Assembly: GCF_902506535.1 (NCBI RefSeq)
Contig: NZ_LR733827.1
Span: 583,942-647,941 of the forward strand
Length of the DNA stretch: 64,000 nt
Direction: 5' to 3'
From: Pseudomonas sp. 8Z
Lineage (GTDB): Bacteria > Pseudomonadota > Gammaproteobacteria > Pseudomonadales > Pseudomonadaceae
The position numbers and the translations under genes were made by a program. The notes beneath the pieces are model-generated. The model had not been told where the DNA came from, searched no databases, and saw nothing but the letters and a program-made list of their open reading frames with translations. Every line of letters starts with the position of its first letter. Within the stretch, counting starts at the first letter, position 1. Positions 9,568 through 16,934 of this stretch are shown here, piece after piece.

Positions 9568-10496
9568 GGCTGGATCTTCGGCTGTAAGGGGTGGGTGGCG
9601 TGCCAATGGCGGGCGATGTCGACACGGCGGGCGCACCAGACCTTGTCATGGCTCTGCACGTAGTCGAGAAAACGCGCCAGCGAGGCCAGGCGCGCCGGGC
9701 GCCCCAGCAGGCGGCAGTGCATGCCGATGGAGAGCATCTTAGGTGCACCGGCTTGACCTTCGGCATAAAGCACGTCGAAGGCATCCTTGAGGTACTCGAA
9801 GAAGTCATCGCCTTTGTTGAAGCCCTGCACCTGAGTGAAGCGCATGTCGTTGGTGTCCAGGGTGTAGGGGATCACCAGGTGCGGTTTGTCTGCACTGCTG
9901 GCCGGATCCCAGTAGGGCAGATCGTCGTCGTAGGTGTCTGAATCGTAGAGAAAACCGCCTTCTTCGCGCACCAGGCGGCGGGTGTTCGGGCCCAGACGAC
10001 CGGTGTACCAACCCAGCGGGCGCTCGCCGGTCAGCTCGGTGAGGATGCGGATGGCTTCAAGCAGATGCTCGCGCTCGGTAGCTTCGTCGACGTTCTGATA
10101 GTCGATCCAGCGCAGGCCATGGCTGCAGATTTCATGACCGGCGGCGGCCATCTGGCGAATCACTTCGGGATGACGTTGGGCGGCCATGGCCACGGCGAAA
10201 ATAGTCAGTGGGATGCTGTGCTTGTCGAACAGGCGTAGCAGGCGCCAGACCCCAGCGCGGCTGCCGTATTCGTAGAGCGACTCCATGCACAGGTTGCGCT
10301 GGCCTTGCAGTGGTTGCGCGGCAACCATCTCGGAGAGGAAGGCCTCGGACTCCTTGTCACCATGCAGGATATTGCGTTCACCGCCTTCCTCGTAATTGAG
10401 TACGAAGGACAGCGCAATACGCGCATCACCCGGCCAATGCGGGTGCACGGGGGTCGCCCCATAGCCGATCAGGTCGCGTGGGTAGTCAGCGTTCAC
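9564..10496 (-). CDS. puuE: Allantoinase PuuE (polysaccharide-deacetylase fold)
   Basis: Hydrolyses allantoin to allantoate. The 310-residue protein has the NodB-like fold rather than the amidohydrolase fold of AllB: FVLNYEEGGERNILHGD near the N-terminus and AAAGHEICSHGLRWIDYQ in the middle are hallmarks of PuuE. The start is GTG at 10496. It is the first gene of the four-gene urate operon; a TTGTATACAA palindrome lies 63 bases upstream. It overlaps uraD by four bases. Confidence 0.94.
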   Translation of the reverse strand: MNADYPRDLIGYGATPVHPHWPGDARIALSFVLNYEEGGERNILHGDKESEAFLSEMVAAQPLQGQRNLCMESLYEYGSRAGVWRLLRLFDKHSIPLTIFAVAMAAQRHPEVIRQMAAAGHEICSHGLRWIDYQNVDEATEREHLLEAIRILTELTGERPLGWYTGRLGPNTRRLVREEGGFLYDSDTYDDDLPYWDPASSADKPHLVIPYTLDTNDMRFTQVQGFNKGDDFFEYLKDAFDVLYAEGQAGAPKMLSIGMHCRLLGRPARLASLARFLDYVQSHDKVWCARRVDIARHWHATHPLQPKIQP

Positions 10497-10558
10497 AGCA
10501 GTCTTCCTGTTTGAATCGTGGGCTTATGCGCTATGGCAAAACTGCCACGCGAAAAGAA

Positions 10559-10568
10559 TTGTATACAA
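10559..10568. promoter_or_regulatory. TTGTATACAA operator candidate, puuE promoter side
   Basis: Perfect 10-base palindrome 63 bases upstream of puuE. It recurs at 10737 and, with one change, at 11337. GTATAC-centred palindromes are typical targets of FCD-type GntR regulators, and such a gene lies at 11448. It contains part of a -10-like TACAAT on the minus strand. Confidence 0.6.
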
Positions 10569-10736
10569 AGCATGATTCAATCTCTAAGCCGTTTGCTTGT
10601 CCAGACCTATGTTTAAAAGCAAGCAAAAAACCTGCCCGTTTGGTCAGGTAGTTTCTATTGGCATTCGGCTATTGCTGACGTATGAGAAAAATGGGAAAAG
10701 TCATCCAGAGGCTTCAAGAATATTCAGGCTGATTAT

Positions 10737-10746
10737 TTGTATACAA
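10737..10746. promoter_or_regulatory. TTGTATACAA operator candidate, uraH promoter side
   Basis: Second perfect copy of the palindrome, 98 bases upstream of uraH and 178 bases from the copy in front of puuE. The remaining part of the 347-base puuE-uraH gap shows AT-rich promoter-like sequence and no gene. Confidence 0.6.
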
Positions 10747-10843
10747 TTTTAGTGTTATTTTGTTTTTCAGGTTCTAGGCGCTGTTTGCTGCTGGCGTCAG
10801 CCTTGAAGCCCTTTTGGCTCAATCACTTAACGATGAGGTATGC

Positions 10844-11197
10844 ATGGGACGTTTGACCACCCACGTGCTGGACGCCGCTCACGGTTGTCCCGGCAGCGAC
10901 ATCATGATCGAGCTGTATCGTGTTGACGGTGCACAATTGGAGCTGATCGGCACTGCCAGAACCAATCAGGACGGCCGCTGTGAGGCGCCACTACTCCAGG
11001 GTGAGGCTTATCGCAGTGGTACTTACCAACTGCATTTCCATGCTGGCGACTACTACCGTGCGCGTGGTGTGATGCTGGCCGAGCCGGCCTTTCTGGATGT
11101 GGTGGTGCTGCGCTTTGGTATCGACGCGGCGCAGCAGCACTATCATGTGCCTCTGCTGATTTCCCCCTACAGTTACTCCACTTATCGGGGGAGTTGA
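10844..11197 (+). CDS. uraH: 5-hydroxyisourate hydrolase (transthyretin-like)
   Basis: Converts 5-hydroxyisourate, the PuuD product, to OHCU for UraD. There are 117 residues from ATG 10844, beginning MGRLTTHVLDAAHGCPG, with GAGG five bases before it; an upstream in-frame TTG has no such site. The C-terminus carries the diagnostic YSTYRGS tetrapeptide region, plus the HVLD and YHVPLLISPYSYS motifs, so this is HIU hydrolase rather than true transthyretin. It is transcribed divergently from the puuE operon. A small repeat element begins right at its stop codon. Confidence 0.95.
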   Translation: MGRLTTHVLDAAHGCPGSDIMIELYRVDGAQLELIGTARTNQDGRCEAPLLQGEAYRSGTYQLHFHAGDYYRARGVMLAEPAFLDVVVLRFGIDAAQQHYHVPLLISPYSYSTYRGS

Positions 11198-11283
11198 GGG
11201 CACCTCTACATCGTCGCCTGTTCTGCGGGGTTGCCTCGGTATTGTGCTGACTGCCTCGCCTACGTTTTTAGAGGCGCCCTTGA
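11194..11283. repeat. 82-bp MITE-like element with TTGA flanking repeats
   Basis: Terminal inverted repeats of 11 bases, GGGCACCTCTA at 11198-11208 and TAGAGGCGCCC at 11269-11279 (one mismatch), bound an 82-base segment. TTGA flanks it on both sides (11194-11197 and 11280-11283), like a target-site duplication. The left TTGA contains the uraH stop. There is no coding capacity. It could also be a long stem-loop acting as a terminator. Confidence 0.4.
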
Positions 11284-11336
11284 GGGGGCTCGCGTATAGG
11301 GAACCTGGCTGTAGAAGCGATGTTGGTGGGTGAGGT

Positions 11337-11346
11337 TTGTGTACAA
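11337..11346. promoter_or_regulatory. TTGTGTACAA operator candidate before the GntR gene
   Basis: One base different from the two TTGTATACAA sites, about 100 bases before the regulator start. It overlaps a -10-like TACAAT (11342-11347), which fits autoregulation. Confidence 0.5.
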
Positions 11347-11447
11347 TCGCCCCGATATTTGCTGCGTGAATGTGCAGGTCAGTGTCTTCCTAGACCGATA
11401 GAACCCAGTAGAGTCGCGCTATTGCCGTCTCACCCATGCGAGCCAGA

Positions 11448-12209
11448 ATGAACGATCAATTGCAGCCTCTCAAGAAGCCGTCGCGCGCGAGCCAGACCCG
11501 CCGCAGCGGGACTCAGGACGATGTCGTATACGCGCATATCTTCGATGCGATCCTCGAGCAACGTCTGGCGCCTGGCACCAAGCTCAGCGAAGAGGCGTTG
11601 GGTGAGATCTTTGGTGTCAGCCGTACCATCATTCGCCGCGCGCTGCTGCGTTTGGGGCATGAGGGTGTGGTTTTGCTGCGACCCAATCGTGGTGCGGTGG
11701 TGGCCAGCCCAAGCGTCGCCGAGGCGCGGCAGATCTTCTACGCGCGCCGCCTGGTCGAGCGCGCCATCACCGAATTGGCTGTCGAACACGCCACTGCCGA
11801 GCAGTTGGCCGAGCTGCGCCAGATGGTCAAGGACGAGCAGGAGAGCTTCTCCCGTGGTGATCGTGGCGCTGGTATTCGCCTGTCCGGTGAGTTTCACCTC
11901 AAGCTGGCCGAGGCAGCGCGCAATGCGCCGCTGGTGAGTTTTCAGCGCAGCCTGGTGTCGCAGACTTCGCTGATCATTGCCCAGTATGAGAGCGGCAACC
12001 GCTCGCATTGCTCCTATGACGAGCACAACCGGCTGATCGATGCCATCGAGTCGCGTGATGCGGCCAAGGCCGTGGAGCTGATGATGCATCACATGGATCA
12101 CATCGACAGCAAGCTCAATCTCGACGAAGACGGCGCTTCGGATGACCTGCATGCGGTGTTCTCGCATTTGTTGCAGGGCAAGAAGCCCAAGGGGGGCGCC
12201 AAGCGCTGA
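11448..12209 (+). CDS. GntR-family (FadR/FCD) regulator, probable controller of purine catabolism
   Basis: 253 residues from ATG 11448; an ATG four codons earlier (11436) is equally in frame and neither has a clear ribosome site. An N-terminal winged helix (HIFDAILEQRLAPGTKLSEEALGEIFGVSRTIIRRALLRLGHEGVV) is followed by a helical FCD ligand domain with the expected metal-binding His residues (GEFHLKLAEAARN, late HHMDHID). Its place between uraH and guaD, and the TTGTATACAA-type sites at its own and neighbouring promoters, suggest that it controls these genes. The ligand is unknown, possibly a purine catabolite. From memory, P. aeruginosa PA1520 holds the same position, with a permease gene between it and uraH that is absent here. 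Confidence 0.88.
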   Translation: MNDQLQPLKKPSRASQTRRSGTQDDVVYAHIFDAILEQRLAPGTKLSEEALGEIFGVSRTIIRRALLRLGHEGVVLLRPNRGAVVASPSVAEARQIFYARRLVERAITELAVEHATAEQLAELRQMVKDEQESFSRGDRGAGIRLSGEFHLKLAEAARNAPLVSFQRSLVSQTSLIIAQYESGNRSHCSYDEHNRLIDAIESRDAAKAVELMMHHMDHIDSKLNLDEDGASDDLHAVFSHLLQGKKPKGGAKR

Positions 12210-12236
12210 TGGTGTTGGCCGCCCCTGGCTGTTTGC

Positions 12237-13535
12237 TTAGTGATCGCGACGGTGCACTGAGCGGCCGGCGGCGAAGGTTTCCTTCACCGCGCGGTCATCA
12301 CCTAGCATCATCAGGGCGAAAAGTTTTTCTTTCAGGTTGCGCGCCTGGCTCAGGCGGAAATCCATCAATGGCGTGGCCTTGTAGTCGAGTACGACGAAGT
12401 CCGCGTCCTTGCCTGTCGCGAAGTTGCCGATACGTTCGTCCAGATAGAGTGCGCGGGCGCCGCCGAGGGTTGCCAGGTACAGCGCCTTGAAGGGATCGAG
12501 GTTCTTGCCCTGCAATTGCAGCACCTTGTAGGCCTCGGACAGGGTGGTCAGTTGCGAGAAGCTGGTGCCGCCGCCGACGTCGGTGCCAAGACCCACGCGT
12601 ACGCCGAAGCCTTCTACGCGCGGTAGGTCGAACAGGCCGCTGCCGATGAACAGGTTTGAGGTCGGGCAGAACGCCACCGCCGAGCCGCTTTCGCCGAGGC
12701 GCTGGCATTCCTCGTCACACAGGTGCACGCCGTGGGCGAATACCGCGCGCGGGCCGATCAGCTTGTGGTGGTCGTAGACGTCCAGATAGCCCTTGCGCTC
12801 GGGAAACAGCGCCTTGACCCACTCGATCTCCTTGAGGTTCTCGGACAGATGGGTGTGCATGTACAGGTCGGGGTATTCACCGAACAGCTTGCCTGCCAGT
12901 TCCAGTTGCTCGGGGCTGCTGGTGGGGGCGAAGCGCGGGGTTACTGCATAGTGCAAGCGGCCTTTGCCGTGCCAGCGTTCGATCAGCGCACGGCTGTCGG
13001 CGTAGCCGGACTCCGGGGTGTCGGTGAGGTAGTCCGGGGCGTTGCGATCCATCAGCACCTTGCCGGCGATCATGCGCAGGTCGCGCGCCAGCGCTGCTTC
13101 GAAGAAGGCATCCACCGATTGCCGATGCACGCTGCCGAATACCAGGGCGGTGGTTGTGCCATTGCGCAGTAGCTCGTCGAGAAAGCGCTCGGCGATGTCG
13201 CGGGCGTGCTCGGCGTCGGCGAAGCGGCCCTCGGCGGGGAAGGTGTAAGTCTCCAGCCACTCCAGCAATTGGGTGCCGTAGGAGCCGATTACGCCGAGCT
13301 GCGGATAGTGGATGTGGGTATCGATGAAGCCGGGGGTGATCAGCGCATCGCGATACTCGTTGATGGCGATGTTGGGGTAGCGCGGCAGCAGTTCGCTAGC
13401 ATCGCCAGCGGCGAGAATCTTGCCATCTGCGACCACCAGCAGGCCGTCTTCGAAATAGGCATAGGCTTCGTCGACGGGCACCTGAGTGGGGTCGGCAAGG
13501 CAGTGGAGCAGGGCGGCACGGTAAGCGTGGAGCAT
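12237..13535 (-). CDS. guaD: Guanine deaminase
   Basis: Zinc amidohydrolase turning guanine into xanthine, the substrate of the upstream-encoded xanthine dehydrogenase. It has 432 residues, the usual length. Metal and substrate motifs are visible in order: GFIDTHIHYPQLG (HxH), MHTHLSENLKEIEW, HGVHLCDEECQRLGESG and FCPTSNLFIGSGLFDL, then GLGTDVGGGTSFS with the catalytic Asp. It is the last gene of the xdhA-xdhB-xdhC-guaD unit, 12 bases after xdhC. It ends 27 bases from the convergent GntR gene, with no obvious terminator between. Confidence 0.95.
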   Translation of the reverse strand: MLHAYRAALLHCLADPTQVPVDEAYAYFEDGLLVVADGKILAAGDASELLPRYPNIAINEYRDALITPGFIDTHIHYPQLGVIGSYGTQLLEWLETYTFPAEGRFADAEHARDIAERFLDELLRNGTTTALVFGSVHRQSVDAFFEAALARDLRMIAGKVLMDRNAPDYLTDTPESGYADSRALIERWHGKGRLHYAVTPRFAPTSSPEQLELAGKLFGEYPDLYMHTHLSENLKEIEWVKALFPERKGYLDVYDHHKLIGPRAVFAHGVHLCDEECQRLGESGSAVAFCPTSNLFIGSGLFDLPRVEGFGVRVGLGTDVGGGTSFSQLTTLSEAYKVLQLQGKNLDPFKALYLATLGGARALYLDERIGNFATGKDADFVVLDYKATPLMDFRLSQARNLKEKLFALMMLGDDRAVKETFAAGRSVHRRDH

Positions 13536-13547
13536 CGAGAAGTCTCG

Positions 13548-14372
13548 TCAGGCGTGGGTTCGGCGCGAGGTGGGCAAAAGCCGGGTGAGCGGCTCGGACT
13601 GTTCGCCGAAATGGGCGTTGTAGTGGGCGACGATCTCGCCGGCGATGGACAGCGCGATCTCCATGGGCAGCTTGCCTTTGACCTCCGGCAGGCCCATGGG
13701 GCAGCGCATGCGTGCCAGGCTTTCGGCGGCGACGCCGCGTTCGCGCAGGCGGTGTTCGAACTTGGCACGCTTGGTGTTTGAGCCGATCAGGCCGAAGTAG
13801 GCGAAATCGCTGCGGTCGAGGATGGCTGTAGTCAGTTGCAGGTCGAGTTGATGGTCGTGGGTCATAACGATGTAGTAACTGCCGGCTGGCATCTCACGCA
13901 CCTGATCCACGGGCTCTTCTTCCAGCACGCGGACGACCCCGGCCGGGATGCGTGCGGGAAATTCCGCCGCGCGTGAGTCGATCCAGCGCACTCGGCACGG
14001 CAACGCAGCGAGTAGCGGCACCAGTGCGCGGCCCACATGCCCGGCGCCGAATACGGCGATCTGTGCCTGCGCTTGGCCCATGGGCTCGAACAGCAGCACG
14101 GTGGCGCCGCCGCAGCACTGGCCGAGGCTGGCGCCGAGAGCGAAGCGCTCCAGGCGCGTCTGCTGGCTGCGTTCGGCGAGCATTTGGCGGGCGATCTGCA
14201 TGGCCTTGTATTCCAGATGACCGCCGCCGATGGTCTCGAACAGGTGCTCGGCGGTGACGACCATTTTTGCGCCGGCATTACGCGGGGTGGAGCCCTTTTC
14301 CTCGATGATGGTCACCAGCACGCAGGCTTCACCTGTGTCTTGCAGCTCGGCGAGGGCGTTGATCCAGCTCAT
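13548..14372 (-). CDS. xdhC: Xanthine dehydrogenase accessory protein XdhC
   Basis: Binds the molybdenum cofactor, helps sulfurate it and inserts it into XdhB; it is not part of the mature enzyme. There are 274 residues with the N-terminal XdhC/CoxI domain (CVLVTIIEEKGSTPRNAGAKMVV, FETIGGGHLEYKA) and a C-terminal Rossmann domain (IAVFGAGHVGRALVPLL, then YYIVMTHDHQLDLQL). It is separated from xdhB by a gap of about 170 bases containing a REP hairpin, so its expression may differ from that of xdhAB. Confidence 0.94.
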   Translation of the reverse strand: MSWINALAELQDTGEACVLVTIIEEKGSTPRNAGAKMVVTAEHLFETIGGGHLEYKAMQIARQMLAERSQQTRLERFALGASLGQCCGGATVLLFEPMGQAQAQIAVFGAGHVGRALVPLLAALPCRVRWIDSRAAEFPARIPAGVVRVLEEEPVDQVREMPAGSYYIVMTHDHQLDLQLTTAILDRSDFAYFGLIGSNTKRAKFEHRLRERGVAAESLARMRCPMGLPEVKGKLPMEIALSIAGEIVAHYNAHFGEQSEPLTRLLPTSRRTHA

Positions 14373-14485
14373 TTGCTCAGCCTCCAGAAAGGCGTGGTCT
14401 GTTTCGGTCGCGGCAGGTTCGGCGACGGGTCGAGAATCGGTGCCGGGCGAGCGAGGCGGTGCTCGGCATGTGTTGTCATTGCTGG

Positions 14486-14550
14486 CGTAGGGTGGGCTTC
14501 AGCCCACCAATACACGTCATTGAAGTTGGTGGGCTGAAGCCCACCCTACG
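14486..14550. repeat. REP-type inverted repeat pair between xdhB and xdhC
   Basis: Two 25-base arms (14486-14510 and 14526-14550) are perfect inverted copies around 15 bases. Each arm is itself palindromic, GTGGGCTTCAGCCCAC. The core GTAGGGTGGGC...GCCCACC is a familiar extragenic repeat of pseudomonads. The right arm overlaps the end of xdhB and supplies its TAG stop codon (14546-14548). Confidence 0.85.
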
Positions 14551-16909
14551 TTCGTTGTTGCAACTTGCGCATCTGCTCCACACCCCAGAGCACACGCTCG
14601 GGCGTGGCGGGGGCGTCGATCTGCGGCTGCACGCGGTAGTCCGCCAGGCTGGCCACGGCGTCCTTGATCGCGCACCAGGCGGCGATGCCGAGCATAAACG
14701 GCGGCTCGCCGACAGCTTTGGAGTGGAACACGGTGTCTTCCGGGTTCTTGCGGTTTTCCACCAGCTTCACGCGCAGGTCGATGGGCGTGTCGGCGATGGC
14801 CGGGATCTTGTAGCTGGCCGGGCCGTTGGTCAGCAGTTTGCCCTTGTCGTTCCACACCAGCTCTTCGCTGGTCAACCAGCCCATGCCCTGGATAAAGGCA
14901 CCTTCGACCTGGCCGATGTCGATGGCCGGGTTCAGCGAGTCACCGACGTCATGCAGGAGGTCGGCGCGCAGCATGCGGTATTCGCCGGTCAGGGTATCGA
15001 TCAGCGCCTCCACGCAGGCCACGCCGTAGGCGTAGTAGTAGAAGGGCCGACCGGCGGCTTTGTCGCGGTCGTAGTAGATCTTTGGCGTGCGGTAGAAGCC
15101 GGTGGACGACAGCGACACCTGGCCGATGTAGGCCTTGTGTATCACCTGCTCGAAGGTGAGGAATTGATCGCGTACGCGCACCTGGCCACCCTTGAACTCC
15201 ACATCCTCGGCGTACACGCGGTACTCGTGGGCAAGGAAATCCACCAGGCGTTGCTTGATGGTTTCGGCTGCGTTCTTCGCCGCCATGCCGTTGAGGTCGG
15301 TGCCGCTGCTGGCGGCGGTCGGCGAGGTGTTGGGCACCTTGTCGGTGTTGGTGGCGGTGATCTGGATGCGCGCGATATCCACCTGGAACACTTCGGCAAC
15401 GATCTGCGCCACCTTGGTGTTGAGCCCCTGGCCCATCTCGGTGCCGCCGTGGTTGAGGTGGATCGAACCGTCGGTGTAAATGTGGATCAGCGCGCCAGCC
15501 TGGTTGAGAAAGCTGGAGGTGAAGCTGATGCCGAATTTTACCGGGGTCATGGCCAGGCCTTTCTTCAGCACCGGACTGTCGGCGTTGAAGGCGCGAATCG
15601 CTTCGCGGCGCGCGGCGTACTCGCAGCTTTGCTCCAATTCGGCGGTCATCTCGTGGATGACGTTGTGCTCCACCGTCTGGTGGTAATGGGTGACGTTGCG
15701 CTCGGTCTTGCCGTAGTAGTTGAGCTTGCGTACCTCCAGCGGATCCTTGCCGAGGTGGCGCGCTACGGCGTCCATCACCTCCTCGATGGCGAGCATGCCT
15801 TGCGGGCCGCCAAAACCACGGTAGGCGGTGTTCGAGGCGGTGTTGGTCTTGCAGCGATGGCCATTGATGGTGGCGTTGCCGAGAAAGTAGGCGTTGTCGG
15901 CATGGAACATGGCGCGGTCGACAATGGCGCCGGACAAATCCGGCGAGTAGCCGCAGTTGCCCGCCAGATCCATCTCGATGCCGTGCAGCAGGCCGTTGTC
16001 GTCGAAACCGACGTCGTACTCGACGTAGAAGGGATGACGCTTGCCGGTCATGCTCATGTCTTCCAGGCGTGGCAAGCGCATCTTGGTCGGGCGGCCGGTC
16101 AGGTGCGCGATCACCGCACACAGGCAGGCCGGGCCGGCGGCTTGGGTTTCCTTGCCGCCAAAGCCACCCCCCATGCGGCGCATGTCGATGACCACCTTGT
16201 TCATCGGCACGCCGAGCACTTCGGCCACCAGTTTTTGCACTTCGGTGGGGTTTTGCGTCGAGCTGTAGACCAGCATGCCGCCGTCTTCGCTGGGCATCAC
16301 CGAGGCGATCTGGGTTTCCAGGTAGAAGTGCTCCTGGCCGCCGATATGCAGCGTGCCTTTAAGTCGACGCGGGGCGCTGCTCAATTGCTTGGGGGCGTCG
16401 CCGATGCGGTGGCTGTGGCTGTCGAGTACGAAATGCTTGTTGCGCAGTGCCTCGACCACATCGAGCACCGGCTCCAGATCCTCGTATTCGATGATCGCGG
16501 CCATGGCTGCCTTGCGTGCGGCCTCAAGGCTGTTGGCGGCTACGGCCAGCACCACCTGGCCCACGTACTCGACCTTGTCGTCGGCCAGTAGCGGGTCACC
16601 GCCGAAGATCGGGCCGATGTCCAACTGACCCGGTACGTCATCCTTGGTAATGGCGATGGCCACGCCTGGGACTGCGTAGCAGGGGCGGGTGTCGATGCTC
16701 AGGATGCGTGCGTGGGCGCGCTCCGATTGGCGCGCGTAGACGTGCAACTGGTTGGGAAATTCCAGGCGGTCGTCGACGTAGATCGCTTCGCCGGTTACGT
16801 GTTTGTCTGCGCTCTCGTGCTTGATGCTGCGCCCGACACCGGTGGTGATGCCTGCGCGGAACAGGGCGGCGAGTTCTGCCTGGGATGTGTGTTCAATAGG
16901 GCTGGACAT
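14546..16909 (-). CDS. xdhB: Xanthine dehydrogenase, molybdopterin-binding subunit
   Basis: Large subunit carrying the molybdenum centre that hydroxylates hypoxanthine/xanthine to urate. There are 787 residues from ATG 16909, preceded by GGAG at six bases; an in-frame TTG at 16921 lacks this. Molybdopterin-contact stretches are visible: GGGFGGKETQA, TAYRGFGGPQGM, GTEMGQGLNTKVAQIV (Q-loop), TAASSGTDLNG, and near the C-terminus VGEPPFMLG with the catalytic Glu region. It follows xdhA by a short gap. The last codons run into a REP element that provides the stop. Confidence 0.95.
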   Translation of the reverse strand: MSSPIEHTSQAELAALFRAGITTGVGRSIKHESADKHVTGEAIYVDDRLEFPNQLHVYARQSERAHARILSIDTRPCYAVPGVAIAITKDDVPGQLDIGPIFGGDPLLADDKVEYVGQVVLAVAANSLEAARKAAMAAIIEYEDLEPVLDVVEALRNKHFVLDSHSHRIGDAPKQLSSAPRRLKGTLHIGGQEHFYLETQIASVMPSEDGGMLVYSSTQNPTEVQKLVAEVLGVPMNKVVIDMRRMGGGFGGKETQAAGPACLCAVIAHLTGRPTKMRLPRLEDMSMTGKRHPFYVEYDVGFDDNGLLHGIEMDLAGNCGYSPDLSGAIVDRAMFHADNAYFLGNATINGHRCKTNTASNTAYRGFGGPQGMLAIEEVMDAVARHLGKDPLEVRKLNYYGKTERNVTHYHQTVEHNVIHEMTAELEQSCEYAARREAIRAFNADSPVLKKGLAMTPVKFGISFTSSFLNQAGALIHIYTDGSIHLNHGGTEMGQGLNTKVAQIVAEVFQVDIARIQITATNTDKVPNTSPTAASSGTDLNGMAAKNAAETIKQRLVDFLAHEYRVYAEDVEFKGGQVRVRDQFLTFEQVIHKAYIGQVSLSSTGFYRTPKIYYDRDKAAGRPFYYYAYGVACVEALIDTLTGEYRMLRADLLHDVGDSLNPAIDIGQVEGAFIQGMGWLTSEELVWNDKGKLLTNGPASYKIPAIADTPIDLRVKLVENRKNPEDTVFHSKAVGEPPFMLGIAAWCAIKDAVASLADYRVQPQIDAPATPERVLWGVEQMRKLQQRT

Positions 16910-16934
16910 CTGCGTCTCCAAAAAAACTGCGCGT

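Noticed and set aside
14459-16591. 710-codon plus-strand frame over xdhB
   Set aside because: Opposite strand of an intact, well-conserved molybdoenzyme gene; starts in the REP region and shows no family features.
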